From the NCBI GenBank assembly GCA_045545095.1, contig JAZQAG010000007.1, positions 35,819-99,818 of the forward strand: DNA of 64,000 nt, read 5' to 3'. This document shows positions 1 to 8,394 of this stretch, piece after piece (positions within the stretch are counted from its first letter, which is position 1; every line of letters begins with the position of its first letter). The translations under genes were made by a program, and so were the position numbers. Source of the stretch: Phocaeicola_A sp045545095 (lineage in GTDB: Bacteria; Bacteroidota; Bacteroidia; Bacteroidales; Bacteroidaceae). The notes below the pieces were generated by a model. It was not told the DNA's origin. It saw only the letters and a list, made by a program, of their open reading frames with translations, and did not search any database.

Positions 1-428
1 CCCAATATCCAATAGGCAATTGACTCCATCAAATCTTTCTTTTCAATGGTGGGGGTAATGACGGTAAGCTCCATCCACTCCCCTATGGAATTGCGGAAAA
101 TAGTCTTCATCACACGGGCCGGCTCAGCCTCGTGCTTATCTGCAATATATAGTGTCTCGTCTGTATATGAGAAATGCGGATGTGTACGGGCATACTCCTC
201 CGTCACCCGATTGATGTGGTAGCTATTGTTTGTCCCATTGTCCGTATCGGGCAATTCCTTTCCGGCCAGATAACGGGTAATGACGTTTTCGGCATAGAGG
301 TCAATGGCGTCGTCCACCTCATCTGTGATTTCATCCATCATGACGAGATAGAAAAGTACTGACCATAAGGTGAGTATTACGAACAGAAAAGCCGATACAC
401 GGCGGATAATACGGGATGTGAGGGTCAT
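1..428 (-). CDS. Sensor histidine kinase, N-terminal part (cut by window edge)
   Basis: The protein starts with MTLTSRIIRRVSAFLFVILT, a short basic stretch followed by a membrane segment (about residues 10-30). Next comes an extracytoplasmic domain of about 110 residues, rich in acidic and polar residues (MMDEITDEVDDAIDDY near the membrane exit). The reading frame is still open at base 1, so the second membrane segment, HAMP/dimerisation and ATPase domains lie outside the window. Topology and the position directly downstream of an OmpR-type regulator gene on the same strand indicate the partner kinase of that regulator, probably sensing a periplasmic signal. No catalytic motif is visible here, so the call rests on context and topology. 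The ATG at 428-426 is the first in frame. Confidence 0.75.
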   Translation of the reverse strand, partial: MTLTSRIIRRVSAFLFVILTLWSVLFYLVMMDEITDEVDDAIDLYAENVITRYLAGKELPDTDNGTNNSYHINRVTEEYARTHPHFSYTDETLYIADKHEAEPARVMKTIFRNSIGEWMELTVITPTIEKKDLMESIAYWIL

Positions 429-439
429 AAAACTTTATT

Positions 440-606
440 TTTGGAGGAATTAAAGGGAGTTTTCTTTGAAGGAGTTAAAGGGTTATTACTTTGTTAGGAG
501 TTAGAGGAATTAAAGCCGAATGCGCTGTTTGCATAATGGCGAAACATTTGGCTAGCAGGCCAAAGCCTGCGATAACTCCTAGGCCCACAGGGCCGATAAC
601 TCCTTT
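440..606. repeat. Intergenic short repeats and two hairpins between regulator and kinase genes
   Basis: The 187-bp spacer is built of near-copies of GGAGTTAAAGG / GGAATTAAAG on its left side. On its right are two adjacent units each ending in CGATAACTCCT. Each unit holds a GC-rich palindrome: GCAGGCCAAAGCCTGC at 556-571 and GGCCCACAGGGCC at about 582-594. It separates two genes that would normally be tightly coupled and could form RNA hairpins in the shared transcript. Function unknown. Confidence 0.5.
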
Positions 607-615
607 TACTCCTGT

Positions 616-1287
616 TCATATCAATTTATATCCAAATCCATACACTGTCTTTATTTCAACCTCAGCACCTGCGGCTGAGAGTTTCCGACGCAAGTTCTTC
701 AGTTGGGCATAGATGAAGTCGTAGTTATCTGCCTGATCCATATCGTCTCCCCAAACAGCTTCGGCCAATACCTCTTTCTTGACGAGATGACCACGCCGAT
801 TGACAAAATAGAGAAGAATGTCATACTCCTTGCGCCCTAAGTCGAGCACTTGCCCATTTACACTGACGTGATGTTTGTCAGGATTAATGGTAAGATTTTC
901 TATGGTAATATTCAAGTCACCACCCCGTTGTCCACGTCGGATGACACTACGGATGCGGGCATGAAGTTCTGCCAAATGGAAAGGTTTGGGCAGATAGTCA
1001 TCAGCTCCCAGTTCAAGGCCGGCCACCTTATCGTCCAACGAATCTTTAGCCGAAATGATAATGACACTCTCCTGCTTCTGCAGCTTCTTCAAGTGCTCGA
1101 GCAGTTGCAAGCCGCTACCATCGGGCAACATGATGTCCAGCAAGATACAATCGTAGGCATAGGCATTCACCTTGCGCATGGCGGCTATACAAGTGTCGGC
1201 CACCTCTACCACGTAGCGTTCCTTCTCCAACGAAGTGCGCACCACCTCCTGCAAAGCAGGTTCGTCTTCAACAAGCAGTATCTTCAT
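616..1287 (-). CDS. OmpR/PhoB-family response regulator
   Basis: A 223-residue DNA-binding regulator. The receiver domain (about 1-115) shows the acidic pocket E7/D8, phospho-acceptor D51 in LLDIMLPDG, S79 in the switch position and K101 in PKPF. A winged-helix effector domain follows (about 128-223) with the usual GRKEYDILLYFVNRRG and TVYGFGYKL signatures. The length is standard for the family. It is not recognisably RprY. The gene lies just upstream of a sensor kinase gene on the same strand and has its own consensus promoter about 30 bp upstream, so it is the first gene of a two-component operon. Target genes cannot be inferred from the sequence. Confidence 0.95.
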   Translation of the reverse strand: MKILLVEDEPALQEVVRTSLEKERYVVEVADTCIAAMRKVNAYAYDCILLDIMLPDGSGLQLLEHLKKLQKQESVIIISAKDSLDDKVAGLELGADDYLPKPFHLAELHARIRSVIRRGQRGGDLNITIENLTINPDKHHVSVNGQVLDLGRKEYDILLYFVNRRGHLVKKEVLAEAVWGDDMDQADNYDFIYAQLKNLRRKLSAAGAEVEIKTVYGFGYKLI

Positions 1288-1315
1288 GACGATATACTAT
1301 TTTATTCATTGTTGA

Positions 1316-1347
1316 CAAAAGTACATGTTTTTAAATAAAATGCCAAA
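1316..1347 (-). promoter_or_regulatory. Bacteroidetes sigma-type promoter for the two-component operon
   Basis: On the minus strand a -33 TTTG (1347-1344) is followed after exactly 20 bp by TACTTTTG (1323-1316), a full TAnnTTTG match. The regulator ATG at 1287 lies about 28 bp downstream. Confidence 0.75.
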
Positions 1348-1617
1348 AAATTAAGACAAAAAATCCACTCCACTACCTAAGAAATATTTCTCTATTACCT
1401 ATCAACTATTTTTCCCCTACCTGAAAGATATTTTTCTCAGACAGGAAAAAAATAATATTCATCCAAATCCATAAAAATAGAGAGAGATTTTTATGGTAAT
1501 TCCTACAAATCCTCATCATAAAAGAAACAAGTGTACTATGAGTTATCAATAATGATATCAACAAGAGCATTCTTTTGCTCAAATTTGCCAAAAGTGTGCA
1601 ATTTTCCACCCATTTTC

Positions 1618-1648
1618 TTTGTCAGTTAAAGTGATTTGCGTACATTTG
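1618..1648 (+). promoter_or_regulatory. Bacteroidetes sigma-type promoter for the etf operon
   Basis: TTTG at 1618-1621, a 19-bp spacer, then TACATTTG at 1641-1648. Both boxes match consensus, and the position fits an mRNA starting near 1655 that leads into etfB. Confidence 0.8.
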
Positions 1649-1744
1649 CCAACTGATAGCCTGAATTGTGCCCTGACGGTACAGACATAAGGCTTGACCA
1701 AAGTTAGATATAAACAAACATTAATTTTAAAACTAATAAGTAAG

Positions 1745-2638
1745 ATGAGTTTGAAAATTGTAGTATTGGCAAAGCAAGTACCCGACACACGCAATGTAGG
1801 GAAAGATGCCATGACCGCAGAGGGTACCGTAAACCGTGCCGCCCTGCCTGCCATCTTCAATCCCGAAGACCTGAACGCACTCGAGCAGGCTCTGAGACTG
1901 AAAGATGCTCACCCGGGTTCTACCGTAACCATCCTGACCATGGGTCCCGGACGTGCCGCTGAAGTGATTCGCGAAGGTCTTTTCCGCGGAGCAGATACCG
2001 GTTATCTGTTGACCGACCGCGCGTTTGCCGGTGCAGACACTTTGGCTACTTCGTATGCTTTGGCTACGGCCATCAAGAAGATTGGAGAGTATGACATCAT
2101 CATCGGCGGCCGCCAAGCTATCGATGGCGATACTGCCCAGGTAGGTCCTCAGGTTGCTGAGAAATTGGGATTGACACAGATTACATATGCTGAGGAAATC
2201 TTGAACGTTGACTTGAATGCCAAACGTATCACCGTGAAGCGCCATATCGATGGTGGTGTAGAAACCGTAGAAGGTCCTCTGCCCATCGTCATCACCGTAA
2301 ACGGAAGTGCAGCTCCCTGCCGTCCGCGCAATGCCAAGTTAGTAATGAAATACAAACGTGCACTCGGCGCACAGGAGAAAGCTGCTATCACAAAAGAAGG
2401 TGCAACCCTGCCCTATGCTGAATTGTACGACAAGTTGCCCTACCTGAACATTACCGAATGGAGTGTGGCCGATGTGGATGGCGACTTGAAGCAATGCGGT
2501 CTCTCTGGCTCGCCCACCAAGGTGAAGGCTATCCAAAACATCTCCTTCCAAGCCAAAGAGAGCAAGACTCTCACCGGAAGCGATGCAGACATCGAAGGAC
2601 TGATTGTTGAACTGCTGGAGAATCATACGATTGGATAA
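1745..2638 (+). CDS. etfB: Electron transfer flavoprotein, beta subunit
   Basis: A 297-residue protein beginning MSLKIVVLAKQVPDT, the typical EtfB start. Family features include the FNPEDLNALEQAL segment, GRAAEVIREGLFRGAD, and the IIGGRQAIDGDTAQVGP region, which belongs to the AMP-binding fold. The subunit pairs with EtfA (encoded 107 bp downstream) to move electrons from acyl-CoA dehydrogenase, here encoded by the last gene of the same operon. The start at 1745 was chosen over an in-frame upstream codon because homologous EtfB proteins start at this motif. Cytoplasmic, no signal peptide. Confidence 0.95.
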   Translation: MSLKIVVLAKQVPDTRNVGKDAMTAEGTVNRAALPAIFNPEDLNALEQALRLKDAHPGSTVTILTMGPGRAAEVIREGLFRGADTGYLLTDRAFAGADTLATSYALATAIKKIGEYDIIIGGRQAIDGDTAQVGPQVAEKLGLTQITYAEEILNVDLNAKRITVKRHIDGGVETVEGPLPIVITVNGSAAPCRPRNAKLVMKYKRALGAQEKAAITKEGATLPYAELYDKLPYLNITEWSVADVDGDLKQCGLSGSPTKVKAIQNISFQAKESKTLTGSDADIEGLIVELLENHTIG

Positions 2639-2645
2639 AGAATAA

Positions 2646-2728
2646 GTTGACAAGATACAAGTTGACAAGTTAACAAGGCCATTCGGCTACAAAACCTCGT
2701 CAACTTGTCAACCCGTCAACTTGTCAAC
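2646..2728. repeat. GTTGACAAG inverted repeat cluster between etfB and etfA
   Basis: The left side carries two copies of GTTGACAAG (2646-2654, 2661-2669). The right side carries two copies of GTCAACTTGTCAAC (2699-2712 and 2715-2728), which are reverse complements of the left unit. The RNA could fold into alternative long hairpins around the central CCATTCGGCTAC. It may set relative expression of etfB and etfA, or be a dispersed repeat. Confidence 0.65.
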
Positions 2729-2745
2729 TAAAAAAAATAAGAAAT

Positions 2746-3765
2746 ATGAATAACGTATATGTATATTTGGAGATTGAAGGCCAGACCGTTGCCGACGTGA
2801 GCCTCGAACTCCTGACCAAAGGTCGCAAGTTGGCCAACCAATTGGGTTGCCAGTTGGAAGCCGTAGCCGTAGGAAGCGGATTGGACGGCGTAGAAAAGCA
2901 AGTGATGCCCTATGGTGTGGACACTCTCCATGTGTTCGATGCAGAGGGCTTGTTCCCCTATACTTCATTACCTCACACCTCAGTGTTGGTAAATCTGTTC
3001 AAGGAAGAGAAACCTCAAATTTGCCTGATGGGTGCTACCGTTATCGGTCGCGACCTCGGTCCTCGCGTCTCTTCAGCCCTCTTCAGCGGATTGACCGCGG
3101 ACTGTACTTCACTCGAAATTGGTGAATACGAAGACAAGAAGGCCGGCAAGGTATATGAAAACCTGCTCTATCAGATTCGTCCTGCCTTCGGTGGTAACAT
3201 CGTAGCTACTATCGTGAACCCCGACAACCGTCCTCAAATGGCTACCGTGCGTGAGGGTGTGATGAAGAAGGAAATCCTCGATCCCAACTATAAGGGCGAA
3301 GTTATCCGTCACGACGTGGCCAAGTATGTGCCCGAGACCGACTATGTGGTAAAGGTTATCGACCGTCACGTAGAGAAGGCAAAGCACAATCTCAAGGGTG
3401 CTCCCATCGTGATTGCCGGTGGATATGGTATGGGAAGCAAGGAAGGCTTCGACATGTTGTTCGACCTTGCCAAGGAACTTCACGCTGAAGTAGGTGCCAG
3501 CCGTGCCGCCGTGGATGCAGGCTTCTGCGACCATGATCGCCAGATTGGTCAGACAGGTGTCACCGTTCGTCCAAAGCTCTACATTGCATGCGGTATCAGC
3601 GGACAAATCCAGCACATTGCCGGTATGCAGGAGGCAGGCATCATCATCTCTATCAACAACGACCCGAACGCCCCCATCAATACCATTGCCGATTATGTCA
3701 TCAACGGTACGGTGGAAGAGGTGATTCCTAAGATGATTAAGTATTACAAACAGAATAGCAAGTAA
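2746..3765 (+). CDS. etfA: Electron transfer flavoprotein, alpha subunit
   Basis: A 339-residue FAD-binding subunit. The N-terminal domain carries LLTKGRKLANQLG and the family's MGATVIGRDLGPRVSS. The C-terminal FAD domain carries GASRAAVDAGFCDHDRQIGQ, TVRPKLYIACGISGQIQH and a late ISINNDPNAPI with IADY, the standard EtfA signature. Together with EtfB it forms the electron carrier for the acyl-CoA dehydrogenase in this operon. The ATG at 2746 follows an A-rich tract immediately after the repeat cluster. Length and motifs are normal. Confidence 0.96.
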   Translation: MNNVYVYLEIEGQTVADVSLELLTKGRKLANQLGCQLEAVAVGSGLDGVEKQVMPYGVDTLHVFDAEGLFPYTSLPHTSVLVNLFKEEKPQICLMGATVIGRDLGPRVSSALFSGLTADCTSLEIGEYEDKKAGKVYENLLYQIRPAFGGNIVATIVNPDNRPQMATVREGVMKKEILDPNYKGEVIRHDVAKYVPETDYVVKVIDRHVEKAKHNLKGAPIVIAGGYGMGSKEGFDMLFDLAKELHAEVGASRAAVDAGFCDHDRQIGQTGVTVRPKLYIACGISGQIQHIAGMQEAGIIISINNDPNAPINTIADYVINGTVEEVIPKMIKYYKQNSK

Positions 3766-3770
3766 TAAAT

Positions 3771-3947
3771 ATGAAAAAAGATATTATACGCCTGATATTT
3801 TTCGTTCTCACAGTTCTGGCAAGTATTTATTTGTCGATAGTACCCGATTGGGCGATAGGTGTAAAATTAATCTTTGAAATTATTACAATCTACTATTCCA
3901 TTTGTATCTACAAAATTTGGATAAACTTAGATAAAGAAAAGAAATAA
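3771..3947 (+). CDS. Small membrane protein (58 aa) within the etf operon, function unknown
   Basis: ATG at 3771 opens a 58-codon frame ending TAA at 3947. It fits tightly between etfA (5 bp upstream) and acyl-CoA dehydrogenase (start at 3950, 2 bp downstream). The product begins MKKDIIRLIFFVLTVLASIY, a membrane segment (about residues 5-24). A short VPDWAIG turn leads to a second hydrophobic segment (about 31-50) and a charged tail NLDKEKK. Two membrane spans in a hairpin, both ends cytoplasmic, is the likely topology. It may anchor the Etf/dehydrogenase complex to the membrane or to a quinone reductase, but nothing in the sequence proves that. Confidence 0.7.
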   Translation: MKKDIIRLIFFVLTVLASIYLSIVPDWAIGVKLIFEIITIYYSICIYKIWINLDKEKK

Positions 3948-3949
3948 CT

Positions 3950-5656
3950 ATGGCAAATTATTATAGCGAAGTTCCCGAACTGAAGTTCCATCTGAACAAC
4001 CCCATGATGGAGCGCATCTGCGAACTGAAGGAACGTGGATATGAAGATAAAGGTAAGTATGACTATGCGCCCGAAGACTATGCTGACGCTATGGATTCTT
4101 ACGACAAAGTATTAGAGATTACCGGTGAAATTACCGGCGAAATCATTGCCCCCAATGCTGAGGGTGTAGATGCAGAAGGTCCTCATTGCGAGAATGGCCG
4201 TGTGCGCTATGCCAGCGGTACTGACCAAAACCTCGATGCCATGGTAAAGGCAGGTTTGAATGGTATGACCATGCCTCGCCGTTATGGTGGCTTGAACTTC
4301 CCCATCACTCCCTACACCATGTGTGCCGAAGTGGTGGCTGCTGCTGATGCTGGATTTGGCAACATCTGGTCACTTCAGGATTGTATCGAGACTCTCTATG
4401 AGTTCGGTAACGAAGACCAACATAGCCGTTTCATCCCCCGCATCTGTGCTGGTGAAACCATGTCAATGGACTTGACTGAGCCTGATGCCGGCTCTGACCT
4501 GCAGAGTGTAATGTTGAAGGCTACCTTCGACGAGGAGAACAACTGCTGGCGCTTGAATGGTGTGAAGAGATTCATCACTAACGGTGATGCAGACCTCCAT
4601 CTGGTACTTGCCCGTTCAGAAGAGGGAACCAAGGATGGCCGTGGCCTCTCCATGTTCATCTACGACAAGCGCGATGGTGGCGTGGATGTTCGCCGCATTG
4701 AAAACAAGTTGGGTATTCACGGAAGCCCCACTTGTGAATTGGTGTACAAGAATGCCAAATGCGAACTTTGTGGCGATCGTAAGTTGGGTCTTATCAAATA
4801 TGTAATGGCTTTGATGAACGGTGCCCGTTTGGGTATTGCCGCCCAGTCAGTAGGTCTTTCACAAGCTGCTTACAACGAAGGTTTGGCTTATGCCAAGGAC
4901 CGCAAGCAGTTCGGCAAGGCTATCATTGAATTCCCCGCCGTGTACGACATGTTGGCTATCATGAAGGCCAAACTCGATGCCGGACGTGCATTGCTTTACC
5001 AGACTTCACGCTACGTGGACATCTACAAGGCACTCGATGACATTGCCCGTGAGCGTAAGCTCACTCCCGAGGAGCGTCAGGAGCAGAAGAAGTATGCTAA
5101 ATTAGCCGATGCCTTCACTCCATTGGCAAAAGGTATGAACTCAGAATATTGCAACCAAAATGCCTACGACTGTATCCAAATTCACGGAGGTTCAGGTTTC
5201 ATGCTTGAATATGCTTGCCAGCGCATCTATCGCGATGCACGCATTACCAGCATTTACGAGGGTACAACCCAGTTGCAAACCGTAGCCGCCATCCGTTATG
5301 TGACCAACGGAAGCTACTTGGCAACTCTGAAGGATTATGAACTTCTTCCCACCCTGCCCGAATACGAAGGCTACATGAACCGTATCAAGGAGATGACCAA
5401 CAAGTTCGCTGCCTGCACCAATGCCGTGAAGGAGATGAACGACCAGGAAACACTTGACTTCCTCGCACGTCGTCTCTACGAAATGGCCGCCGTAAACGTG
5501 ATGTGCCACCTGCTTCTACAAGATGCGACCAAGGCACCCGAAATGTTCGGCAAGTCATTGGAAGTATATGTGAATTATGCCGAAAGCGAAGTGGAGAAGC
5601 ACTTCAACTTCATCCGTAAATTCAACAGTGACAAGTTGGCAAATTATCGCAAGTAA
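3950..5656 (+). CDS. Acyl-CoA dehydrogenase, large type with C-terminal extension
   Basis: A 568-residue flavoprotein. The ACAD core is recognisable by MSMDLTEPDAGSDL (FAD/substrate loop), KRFITNGDADLHLV, ARLGIAAQSVGLSQAAYNEG and KDRKQFGKAI. The catalytic glutamate E437 lies in SIYEGTTQLQ, the position used by short-chain butyryl-CoA dehydrogenases. About 120 extra residues follow the core, as in the ACADs with an added helical C-terminal domain. It oxidises an acyl-CoA and passes electrons to the EtfAB pair encoded upstream. The actual acyl chain is not determinable. It is the last gene of the operon, followed by a strong terminator. Confidence 0.94.
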   Translation: MANYYSEVPELKFHLNNPMMERICELKERGYEDKGKYDYAPEDYADAMDSYDKVLEITGEITGEIIAPNAEGVDAEGPHCENGRVRYASGTDQNLDAMVKAGLNGMTMPRRYGGLNFPITPYTMCAEVVAAADAGFGNIWSLQDCIETLYEFGNEDQHSRFIPRICAGETMSMDLTEPDAGSDLQSVMLKATFDEENNCWRLNGVKRFITNGDADLHLVLARSEEGTKDGRGLSMFIYDKRDGGVDVRRIENKLGIHGSPTCELVYKNAKCELCGDRKLGLIKYVMALMNGARLGIAAQSVGLSQAAYNEGLAYAKDRKQFGKAIIEFPAVYDMLAIMKAKLDAGRALLYQTSRYVDIYKALDDIARERKLTPEERQEQKKYAKLADAFTPLAKGMNSEYCNQNAYDCIQIHGGSGFMLEYACQRIYRDARITSIYEGTTQLQTVAAIRYVTNGSYLATLKDYELLPTLPEYEGYMNRIKEMTNKFAACTNAVKEMNDQETLDFLARRLYEMAAVNVMCHLLLQDATKAPEMFGKSLEVYVNYAESEVEKHFNFIRKFNSDKLANYRK

Positions 5657-5675
5657 TCTTGAGATTATATATAAT

Positions 5676-5710
5676 AAAAAACAGTGCATAAATTTATGTA
5701 CTGTTTTTTT
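5676..5710 (+). terminator. Rho-independent terminator after acyl-CoA dehydrogenase
   Basis: AAAAAACAGT (5676-5685) pairs with ACTGTTTTTT (5700-5709), enclosing the self-complementary CATAAATTTATG. A T tract closes the hairpin. It lies 20 bp after the stop codon. Confidence 0.85.
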
Positions 5711-5746
5711 ATTATATAACATCCTTATTTATTAAAGAATTCTTCG

Positions 5747-5754
5747 TATTTTTG
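5747..5754 (+). promoter_or_regulatory. -7 promoter element
   Basis: TATTTTTG matches TAnnTTTG and is 25 bp before the chosen ATG at 5779. No clear -33 TTTG is present at 19-21 bp. It argues against an in-frame TTG start at 5752, which would lie inside the promoter. Confidence 0.55.
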
Positions 5755-5778
5755 CAGCGTACAATAAACTTTTACAAT

Positions 5779-8355
5779 ATGAGATTATATTCTATTCTCC
5801 GTCGCCAAGTGCTAATCACCGTCATTTTATCAATTAGTATATTTAGTAAAGGACAAAACAAACTATCTCCGGAAGCTGATAGCTTGGCTCAATTTGTGAG
5901 AAATATTGTCACGTTCAATCAAATGTATCCTCAAGAAAAAGTATATCTTCATTTTGACAATACAGGATATTTCATGGGAGAAACTATTTGGTTTAAAGCT
6001 TATGTAGTAAACCCCATTAACAATCGCCCCAACATTTTAAGCCGAGTACTTTATGTTGAATTATTAACACCAGAAGGACGTGTTTTGCAAACCCAAAAAC
6101 TTAAAATAGAAAATGGGCAATGTAACGGTCAATTTTCTTTAGCTGAATTGTTACACCCTGGCTATTACGAAATCAGAGCATATACAGCACTAATGTTAAA
6201 TTGGGAAAATGCCCCTATATTTTCACGAGTATTTCCCATATTCAATGCCCCACAAACAGAAGAGAAAAATATGTATGACAACCCACGAATGTTAAATACG
6301 TACCATTCAGAACGTTTACCCCAAATGAGAGCTAAAGCGTCCAAAATGGAAAATATAAACATTCATTTCTTCCCTGAAGGAGGGCATCTAATTGAAGGTA
6401 TTCCATCAAATATAGCATTCAAAGTAACAGATAAACACGGAAATGCCCTAACTGCAAATGGAATAATCTGCAATCAAAATGGAGAACAGATAAATATATG
6501 GGAGACCATTCACCAGGGTATGGGAACTACCATGATTACGCCTAAATCAGGAGAGACTTATTATGCTGAAATCAAAAACAATACAGGAAAGGTAGATCGT
6601 TTTCCTTTGCCAACCATACAAAAAGAAGGCTATGCCATGACTATCAACAACATGGAAGACGACACTTTAAGACTCAAATTGATGCGCCCCGTTGGCCAAA
6701 CAAGAAATGAAGCTTTAGGTCTTAGCGCCATGTGTAGAGGACAAGTTATTCTATTCAGCCAAATAGAATGGAAAAATCAAGACTATGTTGAAATGTGTTG
6801 GCCTAAGAACAAACTAATCGAAGGTATATGCCAATTCACACTTTTTAATACATCAGGACAAATATATGCTGAACGTTTAGCATTTATCCCTCCCCAACGA
6901 GGAGTAAAATTCTCCATTAGTGGAAACAAAACGATATATCAAGCCAAAGAACCCATAGAATTAAATTTCAAATTGACCGATCTGGAAGGAAATCCTCTGA
7001 GTACGATATTTTCACTATCTGTCAGAGATGCAGATACTGAAACTCCATCGAATAGGAATTATGCAGGAAATATATCCGCGAACCTATTGCTTGGTTCAGA
7101 CTTAAAAGGTTATATACATGATGTAGATTACTATTTGGAAGCAGACGACATAGAACATCGACGTGCAGTAGATTTATTACTATGCACCCAAGGATGGAGA
7201 CGATATGATTGGAAACAAATGATAAATCCAAATCAATTCAAAGTAAAATATCCCGCAGAAGAAGGTATTGTCATTATGGGCGACTTGACCTCTATTTTCC
7301 GCAATCGTATAAAAAAGGGAGCAAATATAAAAGTTTATCTTTATAATGGATACGGTGAACAACTCAGTGGTTCTTGTACGACTGATGAAGAAGGAAAATT
7401 TGCATTTCTATCAGAAGATTTCAACGGACGATGGAATATGCATATAATCACCAAAGAAGGAGATAAGCAAAAAGAAATGAACGTAAATCTTAAGAAATTA
7501 CCTAAACCGCAAGGACGAGTATATAACGAAGAAGAAACAAACTTATTCCTTTTAAAAGAGAATTCAAAAACTGAAATTATAATTCCAGATACTCTTTCTC
7601 CGTATCAATCAGAAGATGAACAACGTTGGGAAAATCTATTACCTACGGTAAAAATTGAAAGCGAAAAAGAATGGCAGACAGAATTTATACGTAAATGGAA
7701 CAACATGATTTATGACATGGAAGAAGAACGTCTGAACATGGATGACACAGGAGAAAATTATTTGATAGAATTTTACAGATGGTTAGAACAAACTAATCCA
7801 TTTTTCACCTATGATTATAGTACCGATACCACTGGTGCCGAACAAATCACAGCAAAATATAAAGGGCGTCCTGTACGTTTTTTTGTCAGTCGAATAGGAA
7901 CAAGCAAATGGATTGTTGAGAATGACATCAGTATCAATATACCTTCATTAACTATTAATGATATTGAAGCCATTGCCATTAATGATAAGCCCAATGCAGA
8001 AATGGCCATGATAAAAGCCGGATTAGACACTTTTAACATTAACCAAAATTCAGTACTCATAACCATTTTTGTAAGAAATGATTATTTCAGGCACAAAGAA
8101 TACAAAGGACATAGGAAAACGATGGTCCAAGGGTTTTCAGCACCATACAAGTTCTATATGCCAGATTATAGCTATACAGAATTACCTGATGAAAAAGATT
8201 TCCGCCGTACACTTTATTGGGCTCCATACATTGTAACGAACAAACAAGGAGAAGCCAATATAAAATTCTTCAATTCGCCAAACGGACAGAGAATCAAAGT
8301 GAATGCAGAAACTATAACATTTAGTGGAATGATGGGAAGTTTCACTTATGAATAA
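5779..8355 (+). CDS. Secreted macroglobulin-like (MG2-type) protein, function unknown
   Basis: 858 residues with an N-terminal signal sequence (MRLYSILRRQVLITVILSIS, then FSKGQ). Residues about 45-160 contain EKVYLHFDNTGYFMGETIWF and GYYEIRAYT. This is the MG2-like beta-sandwich start seen in large Bacteroidetes envelope proteins, some of which also carry TonB plug domains. A second MG/bacterial-Ig-like stretch is near 395-470 (KTIYQAKEPIELNFKLTD). No thioester motif (CxEQ) and no TonB barrel are visible, so it is neither a classical alpha-2-macroglobulin nor a SusC protein. It stands alone with its own promoter and terminator, and its codons are more AT-rich than those of the etf operon. Confidence 0.6.
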   Translation: MRLYSILRRQVLITVILSISIFSKGQNKLSPEADSLAQFVRNIVTFNQMYPQEKVYLHFDNTGYFMGETIWFKAYVVNPINNRPNILSRVLYVELLTPEGRVLQTQKLKIENGQCNGQFSLAELLHPGYYEIRAYTALMLNWENAPIFSRVFPIFNAPQTEEKNMYDNPRMLNTYHSERLPQMRAKASKMENINIHFFPEGGHLIEGIPSNIAFKVTDKHGNALTANGIICNQNGEQINIWETIHQGMGTTMITPKSGETYYAEIKNNTGKVDRFPLPTIQKEGYAMTINNMEDDTLRLKLMRPVGQTRNEALGLSAMCRGQVILFSQIEWKNQDYVEMCWPKNKLIEGICQFTLFNTSGQIYAERLAFIPPQRGVKFSISGNKTIYQAKEPIELNFKLTDLEGNPLSTIFSLSVRDADTETPSNRNYAGNISANLLLGSDLKGYIHDVDYYLEADDIEHRRAVDLLLCTQGWRRYDWKQMINPNQFKVKYPAEEGIVIMGDLTSIFRNRIKKGANIKVYLYNGYGEQLSGSCTTDEEGKFAFLSEDFNGRWNMHIITKEGDKQKEMNVNLKKLPKPQGRVYNEEETNLFLLKENSKTEIIIPDTLSPYQSEDEQRWENLLPTVKIESEKEWQTEFIRKWNNMIYDMEEERLNMDDTGENYLIEFYRWLEQTNPFFTYDYSTDTTGAEQITAKYKGRPVRFFVSRIGTSKWIVENDISINIPSLTINDIEAIAINDKPNAEMAMIKAGLDTFNINQNSVLITIFVRNDYFRHKEYKGHRKTMVQGFSAPYKFYMPDYSYTELPDEKDFRRTLYWAPYIVTNKQGEANIKFFNSPNGQRIKVNAETITFSGMMGSFTYE

Positions 8356-8359
8356 AATG

Positions 8360-8394
8360 AAAGGCTAATGAAAGTTTTCCTTCATTAGCCTTTT
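8360..8394. terminator. Bidirectional terminator between convergent genes
   Basis: AAAGGCTAATGAA (8360-8372) pairs perfectly with TTCATTAGCCTTT (8381-8393). A T tract follows on the plus strand and an A-rich tract on the other side. The stem overlaps the last codons and stop of the minus-strand AraC gene. Confidence 0.85.

Larger units (their letters stand above)
1288..1744. other. Intergenic region between divergent regulator and etf operons
   Basis: This 457-bp AT-rich stretch holds the two divergent promoters listed separately (1316-1347 minus, 1618-1648 plus). Between them, 1348-1617 shows no convincing coding frame, hairpin with a T tract, or RNA gene. The etf leader is about 90 nt long. 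Confidence 0.6.

Noticed and set aside
850..1338. Plus-strand ORF of 162 codons
   Set aside because: It is the antisense shadow of the response regulator, which has all family motifs.
1406..1860. Two minus-strand ORFs upstream of etfB
   Set aside because: Composition is like intergenic DNA, they overlap the etf promoter and gene start, and no family motif is present.
3109..3615. 168-codon minus-strand ORF
   Set aside because: Fully inside etfA on the other strand; shadow of its regular codon pattern.
5752..5778. Upstream TTG start for the MG2-type protein
   Set aside because: It lies inside the -7 promoter element; the ATG at 5779 begins a proper signal peptide.
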